64,000 bases of DNA from Thermofilaceae archaeon (GTDB lineage Archaea; Thermoproteota; Thermoprotei; Thermofilales; Thermofilaceae): NCBI GenBank assembly GCA_025057995.1, contig JANXEW010000003.1:104863-168862 (forward strand), written 5' to 3'. How positions within the stretch are numbered: the stretch's first letter is position 1; each line of letters opens with the position of its first letter. Position numbers and translations under genes: made by a program. Of this stretch, positions 8,085-17,019 are shown one piece after another. Below the pieces are notes generated by a model that saw only the letters and a program-made list of their open reading frames with translations, had not been told where the DNA came from and did no database searches.

Positions 8085-8521
8085 GCTCGCGCCTGTAGTT
8101 CTTTGATCAGATTATCTATATCCTGCTTTAGGCTTCTGACCGATTCAGCGAATTTAGGTGCCTCCATGGCACTTTTCATCGCTGCTTCATCAACTTGGAA
8201 GAAGCTTGAAGCCATGCGAATCTTATCGGGTACGGTCATAAGGTATCGAGCATAGCGTTCGAGGTGGGTAGACAACTTGATGCAGTCGTTAGCTAGATCC
8301 TTCGCCTCCTCACCTGTGGGTTCTGTCGGCTTCTCTAGTTTTCCTATAACCTTGTCTAATAAAATCAGCCAATCGTTGAACCCCATGCCGGTGTTGCCTG
8401 CGAAATCCTGTTCAGCGAAACCTCTCGCGAACACGGGTAGTCTGCTCACGAAGTTCTTGTTAGCATCTATAGCTCCTCGAATAATTTTTAACTGTTCGAC
8501 TATTTTGTTTTTTGCTTCCAC
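8081..8521 (-). CDS. Helical protein of unknown function, first gene of cluster
   Basis: About 146 residues from the GTG at 8521, almost wholly helical, not recognised. The frame can be extended to 8725, but that stretch would overlap the divergent DUF362 gene and is rich in unlikely sequence. A TATA-like CATTTATTAT on this strand (about 8538-8547) fits the GTG at 8521. The protein has no Cys and no membrane segment; the central part contains GFAEQDFAGNTGMGFNDW. It overlaps the winged-helix gene downstream by 4 nt, so the two products probably work together. Confidence 0.55.
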   Translation of the reverse strand: MEAKNKIVEQLKIIRGAIDANKNFVSRLPVFARGFAEQDFAGNTGMGFNDWLILLDKVIGKLEKPTEPTGEEAKDLANDCIKLSTHLERYARYLMTVPDKIRMASSFFQVDEAAMKSAMEAPKFAESVRSLKQDIDNLIKELQARA

Positions 8522-8651
8522 GAAAGTAGTATGACCCCTAGGATAATAAATGTGTTGTGGGCATATGGAATTCTGTTCGAGATACTGCTGCGGCTTCATA
8601 TGGCCGGGCAAGAAGCCTATAGGCTTAAATACCGAGACTCTCCAGTTTAAT

Positions 8652-10142
8652 GTGGCTGTTCTAAGAGTTCTAGTTGAAGAAGCTAAGATATTGAAGGCTA
8701 ATAGTTCAAGTAGCTTGAAAAACAACCTAGGTAGTCGCTTCTTCTTTATAGGTTTAGCTAGCCTCGTCTGGCTTCTGCTGAGAACAGGTACTAAACCTTC
8801 TAGAATCGTGTACCCCTGCCAGCGAACTGCTCTCGCGAACGCAAGTATATGGTTAGCTGTTTATGTGTTACCTCTTCTCGGCTTCATCAAGCCTGGAAAG
8901 AGAACTCTAGCGTTTTCCCTCATAGCCCTAGCTGTCGCAGGAGGGTTGGTTTTCGTGAGTTTCCTTAGGCGTGCTCCAGAGGAGTTAAAGATTGAAATCC
9001 AGGAGCGTATCGCTGAGCTTCAGCTATCTTCTTCAATTTACGTTGTCACAGGGGGTAGGGGTCATTTCGATGATGTCAGGGATTTGATAACTCTGATGGG
9101 TGAGCGCGGATTAAAGTTCTACAAGTCTCCGACCGTTAGCCAGGTTTCAGGACCGGATGGGTTGATCGCTAAGGATGACGTGGTGATTATAAAAGTGAAC
9201 TCGCAGTGGAATGAGAGGGGTGGGACTAATACCGATCTAGTAAAGGCGTTGATTCAGGCTATTATCAACCACCCGGACGGGTTTGCGGGGGAGATCGTGA
9301 TAGCGGACAACGGTCAAGCGCAGTACGGCAGCTCCGGTAGGGGAGGAAGCCTAGACTGGGACCGTAACAACGCTGAGGATACGGCTCAGTCGATGGAGAA
9401 GGTGTCCCAACACTTTGCTTCACAAGGCTACAGGGTCTCAACGTACCTGTGGGACGATATCACGCTTAGGCGCGTGAAGGAGTTCAAGGATGGGGATCTC
9501 GAGGATGGCTACATCGTTTACGATGAGCCTGACTCCGACACTGGTGTAATAGTCTCCTATCCTAAGTTTAGGACGAAGTACGGCACGTACATAAGTTTCA
9601 AGCTTGGCGTATGGAATCCTTCGACGAAGGCTTACGAAAGTGAGAAGCTAAAGGTAATTAACGTGCCAGTCCTGAAGACGCACTCCATATATGGAGTGAC
9701 CGCTTGCGTTAAACACTACATGGGCGTGGTGAGCGACCGGCTCACAAACCATAACCCGCACAACAGCGTAGGGACGGGCGGAATGGGAACTGTCATGGTG
9801 GAAACTAGGATGCCTGTGTTGAACATCATTGATGCTATCTGGATCAATCCTCATCCGAGGGCCGGGCCCGCGACTTCATACGAAAGGGCTGTGAAAGCTG
9901 GAATAATAGCTGCTAGCACAGATCCCGTCGCGCTAGACTACTGGGCTTCCAAGTACATACTGATGCAAGTGGCTTCAAAGCTAGGTTATAGAGACCTTTC
10001 CTCTATGGATCCAGATGACGTTAGCGGTAGGAGCTTCGGCAATTGGCTTAGGCTCTCGATGAACGAGTTACTGAGAGCCGGGTATTTCGCTACAGTTGAA
10101 GAAAGTCGAATCAACGTTTTTGTCAAATCCCGCGGAGCATAG
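8652..10142 (+). CDS. Membrane-anchored DUF362 protein
   Basis: About 496 residues. Two hydrophobic segments (about 30-45 and 68-110) precede a DUF362 domain. Recognisable parts are VVIIKVNSQWNERGGTNTD, INVPVLKTHSIYGVTACVK and AGIIAASTDPVALDYWASKYI, typical of that family. The N-terminal topology suggests the domain sits at the membrane surface, perhaps outside. No ferredoxin-type Cys cluster is present, although some DUF362 proteins carry one. The frame reaches upstream to 8550, but GTG 8652 lies about 25 nt after the TATA-like GCTTAAATAC and is preferred. The biochemical role of DUF362 is not settled. Confidence 0.75.
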   Translation: MAVLRVLVEEAKILKANSSSSLKNNLGSRFFFIGLASLVWLLLRTGTKPSRIVYPCQRTALANASIWLAVYVLPLLGFIKPGKRTLAFSLIALAVAGGLVFVSFLRRAPEELKIEIQERIAELQLSSSIYVVTGGRGHFDDVRDLITLMGERGLKFYKSPTVSQVSGPDGLIAKDDVVIIKVNSQWNERGGTNTDLVKALIQAIINHPDGFAGEIVIADNGQAQYGSSGRGGSLDWDRNNAEDTAQSMEKVSQHFASQGYRVSTYLWDDITLRRVKEFKDGDLEDGYIVYDEPDSDTGVIVSYPKFRTKYGTYISFKLGVWNPSTKAYESEKLKVINVPVLKTHSIYGVTACVKHYMGVVSDRLTNHNPHNSVGTGGMGTVMVETRMPVLNIIDAIWINPHPRAGPATSYERAVKAGIIAASTDPVALDYWASKYILMQVASKLGYRDLSSMDPDDVSGRSFGNWLRLSMNELLRAGYFATVEESRINVFVKSRGA

Positions 10143-10217
10143 CTTATAGACTTGCAGAAACCTTTTGTACGCTGGTCTCCTGTTGTACCCAAACACTTCA
10201 AGTTGGCTTGGAGTACA

Positions 10218-10475
10218 TTAAGTAGAAGCGTTTTCCCTACCTGAACTTGAGTCCCTGTTGATTCTGATAGAACGCACGACTCCTTCAACTTCTTTAGGGT
10301 CTAGGTCTAGAAGGTTTGCCTTCCCGTATTCTGCAGCCTTCTCTTCTAAACGTCGTAAGAGCTCCCGGTAGTGGCTTCTGCATAAAGCGTACCTTCTACC
10401 ATCCAACTCTAGTATATAAGTAGCTGCTTCAACACAATCCTTGTAGCTGCAAAGTTCGATGCGCGGTTTAGCCAC
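10218..10475 (-). CDS. Small zinc-finger-like protein
   Basis: 85 residues. CSYKDC (residues 9-14) and CRSH (about 32-35) give a C-x4-C...C-x2-H pattern that could bind one zinc. A Leu-rich helical C-terminal part follows. I do not recognise a family. It lies between the convergent DUF362 gene and the transaldolase-like gene on its own strand, with a 79-bp gap. A role in nucleic-acid or protein binding is only a guess. Confidence 0.55.
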   Translation of the reverse strand: MAKPRIELCSYKDCVEAATYILELDGRRYALCRSHYRELLRRLEEKAAEYGKANLLDLDPKEVEGVVRSIRINRDSSSGRENAST

Positions 10476-10554
10476 ACCCGGCGACTCAGGGCTTACCCTT
10501 TAAACATTCCGGCGATGGGCGGGCCTTCTAGGGGAGGATATCAATTACCATGAG

Positions 10555-12699
10555 TCAGGCGTAGTGACGTATGCTCTTAGCTAGTTTGACGACCTTGTCC
10601 CTAAAAGCGGTATAGGCTACCGTAAACTCATTCAAAGTCTTTACGCAAGGTCCATAACTGGACCACTCCTGGCGGTTAATGCCTCTAGAACCGTGTTCGC
10701 GTGAGATGCCCACCTTCCTCAAGAGCTCGCAAACTTCGGCTGAGGCTTCGTATGCTTTTACGAAGTCGTCGATCTGCATCAAGAGACTGAGGTACCTCTC
10801 CTTGAACGACTGTGCGATCGACTCTCTCAAGCTGTAGAAATCCGTTAGGCTTTGAGCTGTCTGCGCTACACTCAACTGATGGTCGGGAAACTCGGTATTC
10901 GTAACGTTTAGGGATGAAAAAGTTAGCAGAGTGTCCTCTGGCTTCCGCTTGGATGCAGGGAGGAGGTCGAGCCTGCTAAACACAAGCTCTGCCTGCTCCT
11001 TAGTCAACCCCTCCTCCCTAGCTAGGAAGTTGATCCACTTCTCCCTATTCCAAGGTGAAAAGAATATCTCGTACACTCTCTTCGCTATAAAGGTGCCTGA
11101 CAGTCTTAACGCTTCCTCAAGCTCGTTTAGCTTCTGTTTCACCTCTTCCAAGCTTCCGTAGGCTCCTGTGTGAGCGAGAGCCTCCTCAAAAGGACTCCTG
11201 CGCAAGTCCCTACCCAAAACCTTAACGCTACAAATGTACTCGACAACCTCCCTAAGGGTAGAGTTCTTCAAGCGGTCCCACTCTTCGGGTCTAACTCCTA
11301 GCTGCTTAGCCAGTCTCTCGAGAAAGGCCCACTTCTCGCTATCGTTGAACCTCCCTAGGCCATCGAGCAGCAACTTCGAAGCGGTATATTCCCTCAGGTG
11401 ATCTTCAAGCCTCCCGCCCATGTTTGTGTCATAGGTTTGCGTTGGGATGATTCCCTTCTTAAGCGCTCTAGCCATACCTTTCATGGCCTCAAATCCGAGT
11501 AGAACCTCCTGGCTGACGGTATAGCTCAACGTAATGTTCTGTCCAACTCCCATCTCGTTTATCCTGCGCGTGACTTCGAGGGAAGCCGGGTAGGCAGCAG
11601 CTACCTTGATGACGAGGTTTGGCCTACCTTTCTCAGGCACCCTATAACCCCACCAAAGGTACTCGTCGTAGACAGCTAGGTCGCGCTCAAGCCTTTCAAC
11701 GAACACTTTCACAGCCTCTACGCTTTCCTCAGCGTCGTGAGCGATGAGCGGGTTAAGCTGATAGCTGACCAAGCCGTCTCGGTAACCTGAGAGTACGAAA
11801 GGTACTCGGAACACGTAGAAGTTCTCAAGTAGTGCGAACCTAGTTGCCTCCATAGCCAGAGCGTCAGCGTATGCTTCGGGGTTCGTCAACCACTCCTTGT
11901 GCTCCTTCACTAAAACTTTCTCCACATAAGCTTGGAAAGAGCTCCAGAGCTCTGGGTCGTCCTCGTAAGCTCTCGCGGCGAGAACAGGGTTTGTAGACAC
12001 CTGAACGAAGCCCAAGTGTCTCAGCCACCTTAAGCCGAGTGCGTAATCGTTTCCAAATTTGCATAGACCCTCCTCGTAGGCTCTCCTGTAGAAGTTGTCT
12101 GTAAACACTCTCATAGCCGAGTTGAAGAAACTGTCCGCTAGACTGTCGGCGTCAAGAGTCCGGTAAATTTCCTTAGCCATATATGCTACCATGCTCTTCC
12201 CTCTGTTCACTTTCCCCGCTTTTCTCAATTCACGTTCTATGACGGCCCTGAGTACGATGGATTGCCCCAGCTCTCGGCTCTCGCTTTCCTCACACGCTTC
12301 TAGAGTACTCTTTACCGCGTCGTAAACGCGCTCCGCGCAGCTCGGATCTACGCAAGCCCACCTCCTCTCTACGCCGATGAGGTTTAACGCGATCTCAAGT
12401 AGCATTTCATAGATTCGCCCTCTTGCAACCAATCTACCCTCAAGTTCACGCGTTGAACAGTTCCGCAGTTGCCTGTGACCGAGGAAAATGTGAATCCTCC
12501 TAACCAAAGCCGAGACAACGGCTGGAAGATCCTCTGCAAGTTCAGGGTGCATTAAATGATCTGCAGCCAGCTTAGCATGCCCCATCAAAGCTGTATTGAG
12601 AACATGGTCGGCGTGGTCGAGGGAGTGGATGGGTAGCGTGAGAGGCTCAGGCTCCGAGCGAGCTATGACTTCCAGAACCCGATCTAAACTCAGCTCCAT
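10555..12699 (-). CDS. Oversized transaldolase-like protein
   Basis: 714 residues. The middle (about 225-420) resembles transaldolase: LGFVQVSTNPVLA at 230, then NLVIKVAAAYPASLEV with Lys365 in the position of the Schiff-base lysine, and GVGQNITLSYTVSQ, which matches the family's N-x-T-L-x-x-S segment. Normal transaldolases have 210-340 residues, so about 225 helical residues are added in front and about 290 behind. The ATG is 29 bp after the stop of the aldolase gene on the same strand, so the two probably form an operon. It likely handles a sugar phosphate through a lysine imine, but whether it transfers or cleaves is unknown. Confidence 0.65.
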   Translation of the reverse strand: MELSLDRVLEVIARSEPEPLTLPIHSLDHADHVLNTALMGHAKLAADHLMHPELAEDLPAVVSALVRRIHIFLGHRQLRNCSTRELEGRLVARGRIYEMLLEIALNLIGVERRWACVDPSCAERVYDAVKSTLEACEESESRELGQSIVLRAVIERELRKAGKVNRGKSMVAYMAKEIYRTLDADSLADSFFNSAMRVFTDNFYRRAYEEGLCKFGNDYALGLRWLRHLGFVQVSTNPVLAARAYEDDPELWSSFQAYVEKVLVKEHKEWLTNPEAYADALAMEATRFALLENFYVFRVPFVLSGYRDGLVSYQLNPLIAHDAEESVEAVKVFVERLERDLAVYDEYLWWGYRVPEKGRPNLVIKVAAAYPASLEVTRRINEMGVGQNITLSYTVSQEVLLGFEAMKGMARALKKGIIPTQTYDTNMGGRLEDHLREYTASKLLLDGLGRFNDSEKWAFLERLAKQLGVRPEEWDRLKNSTLREVVEYICSVKVLGRDLRRSPFEEALAHTGAYGSLEEVKQKLNELEEALRLSGTFIAKRVYEIFFSPWNREKWINFLAREEGLTKEQAELVFSRLDLLPASKRKPEDTLLTFSSLNVTNTEFPDHQLSVAQTAQSLTDFYSLRESIAQSFKERYLSLLMQIDDFVKAYEASAEVCELLRKVGISREHGSRGINRQEWSSYGPCVKTLNEFTVAYTAFRDKVVKLAKSIRHYA

Positions 12700-12727
12700 G
12701 CCGTCCTGAAAAAAGGAGGTTTATTTT

Positions 12728-13561
12728 TTATTTATCGTTGTAGTTAACGCCACCCAACTTGGATTTTTCAGCAGCTTCTTCAGCACTTAAGCCTTCGTGA
12801 ACCACGGCTGAGAGAGCCTTAAGGGCTTTGAGCGGCTCAGGGTGCTGCCAAACGTTTCTCCCCACGATAGCTCCCTGTGCGCCTGCCGAGAGCGCGTCCT
12901 CGATCAACTTTAGGAAACCTTGGAAGTCGCGAACCGGAGGCCCTCCTAGCACGTAAACCGGTATTAAACAGCCTTCAACAACCTTCTTGAAGGATTCACG
13001 GTCGCCTGTATAATAGGTCTTTATCGCGTCGGCTCCAAGCTCCCATCCAACTCGAGCAGCTAAGGCAATAGCCTCTACTGTAATCCTACGCTCGCCGCCG
13101 CTGAAATGGTAACCCAAGCTTTCAGCAGGCAGCATTTCAGCGATCAGCGGCACCCCCAGCCTTCTGCATTCGCTAGCTATCCGAGCCAATCTTCGAAGAT
13201 GCTCATTCTCCCTCTCTACGCCAACGTAGCCGAACGCGACAACGGCATCAGCGCCCACGCTGACAGCTTCTTCAACGCTGAACAGGACTTCGTCGTTCGT
13301 TATATTAGGACCGAGCGTAGTAGCTCCCCCATCGACGCGTGCGATAACATAAAGCCCGGCCAAGGCGTTAGACACGTATTCAATGACTGGCGGCGTGGCC
13401 ATCACCGCGTCAGCCCCTCCAGCGGCTGCGAGCTCAACCACCTTCTTAGGGTTCTCAATACCTTTCAAAGGACCTGCTTTAACGCCGTGATCAATCGCCA
13501 CTACAAGGACTTTCCCTCGCTTTGATAGTCTAGCGATACGGATCTTTTTACCTGCGCTCAC
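12728..13561 (-). CDS. DhnA-type class I aldolase
   Basis: 277 residues. This is the archaeal class I fructose-bisphosphate aldolase / DhnA fold: VLVVAIDHGVKAG near the start, GADAVMATPPV, AEMLP, GADAIKTYYTG with the likely Schiff-base Lys181, then YVLGGPP and GAQGAIVGRNVWQ for phosphate binding. Related enzymes include fructose-1,6-bisphosphate aldolase and the ADH synthase of aromatic biosynthesis; the sequence alone does not choose. Its operon partner is the large transaldolase-like protein, which favours a carbohydrate role. It is probably cytosolic and a multimer. Confidence 0.8.
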   Translation of the reverse strand: MSAGKKIRIARLSKRGKVLVVAIDHGVKAGPLKGIENPKKVVELAAAGGADAVMATPPVIEYVSNALAGLYVIARVDGGATTLGPNITNDEVLFSVEEAVSVGADAVVAFGYVGVERENEHLRRLARIASECRRLGVPLIAEMLPAESLGYHFSGGERRITVEAIALAARVGWELGADAIKTYYTGDRESFKKVVEGCLIPVYVLGGPPVRDFQGFLKLIEDALSAGAQGAIVGRNVWQHPEPLKALKALSAVVHEGLSAEEAAEKSKLGGVNYNDK

Positions 13562-13658
13562 GTTATCTAGGGAGATAGACTCCCATATCTAGTATGCGGT
13601 TGTCCATGTTCAATCGTGAGACTTCAACCCTTCTCCCTGGAGAGACTTACCTCACCCA

Positions 13659-14759
13659 TCACATATCTACGTCGCTGTAGACTCCACCCAGTCTTTCGAT
13701 TTCAGCTAGAGATGACACGTCTCCCCCGAGGAGGAAGCTAGAACCGAGCTTCTGGCGTATTTTCTTAAAGAGTTTTAATGCAGGTAGAGCTTTCCCTCTT
13801 TCGTCAAATAAAGCTGTAGCGTTTAGAACGGTTAACCCGTCAACAGGTATAGCTTCAGGATACCACCAGAGAACTCCGATACCTTTCCCATGAGGGGTCT
13901 CGTAGACTGCTTGAACGACATCCTCCAAGAACTTTGCCTGACCTGAGGGAGTTTTCGGCCAAACCATGTACCTACCGCCTGTCTCCTCTAGAGGTCCAAA
14001 GTCGACTGGACGGTAAGAGTACCCGGTTTCAACAAGGAATATCTCCTCGTTAAACGTTAAAGCTGTTCGCGTCAAGTTATCCTTAAGATCGTGTAAGGAA
14101 CCGTGCCAAATTGGGTAGTAGCTTAACCCTATCACGTCGTACTCTACCCCGTGTCTCTCGATGTTAGAGAAAAACCAACGTGTTGTCTCCCAACTCCCCC
14201 CAGAGTGTATATGCAAGATCACCTTAACGTAGCTGCCCCCTGGAGCGTCTCTTAAACCTCTTATACCTGCCTTAAGCAGTGTTGTAAAATTAACCCATTG
14301 CTGTTCCGGGTTCTCCACATCACACACTTTCCCAACAGGCCATAGGATACCGCAAGTTATCTCATTTCCAATTTGTACCATGTCCGGAAGGACGCCTTCA
14401 TCATGGAAAGCTGTTACCGTATCACGCGTATATTCGTAGACTTTTTCAACCAGTTGATCAAAGTTCAAACTTCTCCACGCTTCAGGTGTATATTGTTTTC
14501 CAGGGTCAGCCCAAGTGTCGGAGTAGTGGGGATCGAGGACGAGCAACGCGTTAACTTCTTTTACTCTCTTCGCTAGTTTTATCGTGTATTCTAGGTTGTT
14601 TCCTGTGAATCCTCCCCATTCGTCTCTCTGTTTTGGGTTGACGAATAATCTGAGACGAAAACAGTTAGCGCCGTTATTCACGAGAATCCTGATGGCGTCC
14701 ACAGCTAGCTGGCTTATGCACGGGGAGATATACTTGCACTTAAAACTTGGATGGGGCAC
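13659..14759 (-). CDS. GH53 endo-galactanase-like protein, permuted order, no signal peptide
   Basis: 366 residues. GH53 signatures are ANCFRLRLFVNPKQ (about 31-44), DPHYSDTWADPGKQ, VQIGNEITCGILWPVG with the acid/base Glu, and FLVETGYSY with the nucleophile Glu. After the normal family end (ALFDERGKALPALKLF) comes SSFLLGGDVSSLAEIERLGG, which in ordinary GH53 enzymes is the first barrel strand at the N-terminus. The N-terminus here starts inside helix 1 and has no signal sequence. The family cleaves beta-1,4-galactan of pectin. It may be an unexported or damaged copy of the upstream paralogue. Confidence 0.75.
   Translation of the reverse strand: MPHPSFKCKYISPCISQLAVDAIRILVNNGANCFRLRLFVNPKQRDEWGGFTGNNLEYTIKLAKRVKEVNALLVLDPHYSDTWADPGKQYTPEAWRSLNFDQLVEKVYEYTRDTVTAFHDEGVLPDMVQIGNEITCGILWPVGKVCDVENPEQQWVNFTTLLKAGIRGLRDAPGGSYVKVILHIHSGGSWETTRWFFSNIERHGVEYDVIGLSYYPIWHGSLHDLKDNLTRTALTFNEEIFLVETGYSYRPVDFGPLEETGGRYMVWPKTPSGQAKFLEDVVQAVYETPHGKGIGVLWWYPEAIPVDGLTVLNATALFDERGKALPALKLFKKIRQKLGSSFLLGGDVSSLAEIERLGGVYSDVDM
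14566..14669. repeat. 104-bp block identical to 15675-15778 in the paralogue
   Basis: This segment of the shorter GH53 gene is identical base for base to 15675-15778. Two further identical blocks are 14311-14390 with 15420-15499 (80 bp) and 13671-13745 with 14786-14860 (75 bp). Sequence between the blocks diverges clearly, which fits recent gene conversion. Confidence 0.85.
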
Positions 14760-14782
14760 TGAAGCTTAGCAGGCTACAGGAG

Positions 14783-15985
14783 CTAGTCGCTGTAGACTCC
14801 ACCCAGTCTTTCGATTTCAGCTAGAGATGACACGTCTCCCCCGAGGAGGAAGCTAGAACCCACCAACTCTCTAATTTCCCTGAAGGCTTTAAGGGCAGGC
14901 AAAGGTTTGCCTTTGAGGTCAAACAGCGCCGCTGCACCTCCCAACCAGACGTTCAAATCGCCTACAGGCATCGCTTCGGGGTACCACCAAAGTAAGCCGA
15001 TACAGCCGGGAACGTTAGCCACTTTAGCTAAATCCATCAAGAAACTCCTTTGTCCTTCGGGGGTAAAGTCCCATACCACGTACTCGGTTTCGGCCCAAGC
15101 TATTTGACTCAAATCAACATAATAGTACGGGTAAGCTGTCTCGACGATTAGAACCTCTTTACCGAAAACCATCACGGTATTCTGGATGTTTACCCTGAGG
15201 TTAGAGAGAGAACCGTGCCACCAAGGGTAGTAGCTTAACCCTATCACGTCGTACTCTACCCCGTGTCTCTCGATGTAAGAGAAAAACCATCTAGTCACCT
15301 CAAAGCCTTCTCCGTGAATATGCAGGATTATTTTCACCGTTGTGTTTCCAACCCCCTCTCTCACACCTTTGACGGCCGCTTTCAGTAACGTTGTAAACCT
15401 CTTCCATTGTTCTTCAGAGTTCTCCACATCACACACTTTCCCAACAGGCCATAGGATACCGCAAGTTATCTCATTTCCAATTTGTACCATGTCCGGAAGC
15501 ACCCCTTCTTCACGCATCCTCACCATAACGGAGCGAGTATACTCGTATACCTTCTCTACAAGTTGCTCATAGCTTAAACCCCTCCATGCTACAGGTATAT
15601 CCTGACGCTGTAGGTCAGCCCAAGTGTCGGAGTAGTGTAAATCAAGTATGAGCTTAGCACCGATCCCCTTAATCCTCTTCGCTAGTTTTATCGTGTATTC
15701 TAGGTTGTTTCCTGTGAATCCTCCCCATTCGTCTCTCTGTTTTGGGTTGACGAATAATCTGAGACGAAAACAGTTAGCTTCGTAGCTCTTCATAATAGCT
15801 AAAGCATCTTTACCGAGTGTCGTCTCCCCAGCCCTTCCCGTCTCAACAGACTTTCGAGACTCAATAGGTTCGACCTTGACGCACAGCTGAACATAAATCC
15901 ACAGGGAAACGAGCGCTGAAAGTATGATCACGCAGGATACGACAACAATCAATCGTGAAGGAACCCTTCCACAAAGAAAGTCCAT
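14783..15985 (-). CDS. Membrane-anchored GH53 endo-galactanase with permuted barrel
   Basis: About 400 residues from the ATG at 15985. A hydrophobic anchor (about 10-33) is followed by a linker and by YEANCFRLRLFVNPKQ, HYSDTWAD, VQIGNEITCGILWPVG (acid/base Glu) and LIVETAYPYYY (nucleophile Glu). The last residues are SSFLLGGDVSSLAEIERLGG and VYSD. This is the segment that begins ordinary GH53 domains and is absent from this N-terminus, so the barrel is circularly permuted. The frame can extend to 16042, but GTTTTAAACC at about 16011-16020 places the start near 15985. It likely cuts pectic galactan outside the cell. Confidence 0.8.
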   Translation of the reverse strand: MDFLCGRVPSRLIVVVSCVIILSALVSLWIYVQLCVKVEPIESRKSVETGRAGETTLGKDALAIMKSYEANCFRLRLFVNPKQRDEWGGFTGNNLEYTIKLAKRIKGIGAKLILDLHYSDTWADLQRQDIPVAWRGLSYEQLVEKVYEYTRSVMVRMREEGVLPDMVQIGNEITCGILWPVGKVCDVENSEEQWKRFTTLLKAAVKGVREGVGNTTVKIILHIHGEGFEVTRWFFSYIERHGVEYDVIGLSYYPWWHGSLSNLRVNIQNTVMVFGKEVLIVETAYPYYYVDLSQIAWAETEYVVWDFTPEGQRSFLMDLAKVANVPGCIGLLWWYPEAMPVGDLNVWLGGAAALFDLKGKPLPALKAFREIRELVGSSFLLGGDVSSLAEIERLGGVYSD

Positions 15986-16133
15986 ATATGTACAGAGATA
16001 ATCAAGATGAGTTTTAAACCTTTTATTCGTTTTACAATTCAAGGCGAAGGTTGAGGCAACTGTAAGGACTGCTCAAAAATACAATAATTAAGTATAATTA
16101 AAATAAATAATTAATAATCGTACTTCTGTACTT

Positions 16134-16922
16134 CTAAATGAGGGATCGTAAGTACTGAATGCTTTTCAAAATGTTTTCCTCTTTTGGTTCTGGCACGTAG
16201 CACTCTAGTGTCATGTAACGGTTGTAACCTCCTTCTTTCAAAACTTTGAAGGGTGTACGAAAATCTGTATGGCCGAATCCGGGTAACCACCTATTGCTAT
16301 CAGCTAAATGTATATGTCTAAGATACTTCATCGAGCGTCGTAACGCTTCAGCTATATCTGATTCTTCGATGTTCATGTGGAAAAAGTCAGCCATCACGGC
16401 TATACCCGGTGATCCAATTTCTTCAGCTATGCATACCGCTTGTTCTAATCTACAAAGGAAGTGGGTCTCATACCTGTTGAGCGGTTCTAGTAGCACGTGA
16501 ACACCTACATCCTCAGCCACCTTACTCAATTCTCTGAGTTCAGTCATAAGGAGTGCCCGCTCAAGCTCCCAAACGCTAGAGTATAAGGGTCTGAGGTCAG
16601 GTAATTTGGGTCCGCCGAAAGTTGGAACCGTGATTACACCTGTTGCTTCGAGCTGAGCAGCAAAACCGAGGAGCTCCCCTAGGTCCTGCACGGCTATTCT
16701 CCTCTCCTCCCAGTTAGCCGAGAGTAAATCGCCTCTGTAGCCTGAGCAGATAGTTGAGATCCTTATCTTCACGGTTGAGAGAGCCTGCTTAATTTCTTCA
16801 ATCCTCTCTCTCATACCGTGACCCCAAACCTCAACTCCATCGAAACCAAATCTCTCAGCTTTGATCAACTTCTCTTCAAGCTTAAGACCCGGCACGAGGT
16901 TCTCCTGTATCGAGAGCTTCAT
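16134..16922 (-). CDS. Sugar phosphate isomerase/epimerase (xylose isomerase-like barrel)
   Basis: About 262 residues from the ATG at 16922 (MKLSIQENLVPG). The TIM-barrel has FGFDGVEVWG, ISTICSGYRG, VHVLLEPLNRYE (metal-ligand Glu), GIAVMADFFHMN (Asp/His) and HIHLADSNRWLPGFGHTDF (His/Asp), followed by YMTLECYV with the last Glu. These are the divalent-metal ligands of AP-endonuclease-2/xylose-isomerase barrels that interconvert ketoses and aldoses. The frame runs up to 17066, but a TATA-like TTTTAACC near 16945 supports 16922. It is divergent from a PadR regulator. It probably acts on a sugar released by the nearby glycosidases. Confidence 0.75.
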   Translation of the reverse strand: MKLSIQENLVPGLKLEEKLIKAERFGFDGVEVWGHGMRERIEEIKQALSTVKIRISTICSGYRGDLLSANWEERRIAVQDLGELLGFAAQLEATGVITVPTFGGPKLPDLRPLYSSVWELERALLMTELRELSKVAEDVGVHVLLEPLNRYETHFLCRLEQAVCIAEEIGSPGIAVMADFFHMNIEESDIAEALRRSMKYLRHIHLADSNRWLPGFGHTDFRTPFKVLKEGGYNRYMTLECYVPEPKEENILKSIQYLRSLI

Positions 16923-17019
16923 CGAGCGTAAGGTCGCTAGCTGGTTAAAATGGGTTGTCTTAGATAAGTTACCAATAACGACTAATACTTGAAGGTTCCT
17001 GGATTTCTCGGCGGAGCAC

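Noticed and set aside
8522..8725. N-terminal extension of the helical gene to 8725
   Set aside because: It would overlap the start of the divergent DUF362 gene, and the TATA-like element near 8540 would then lie inside the coding region.
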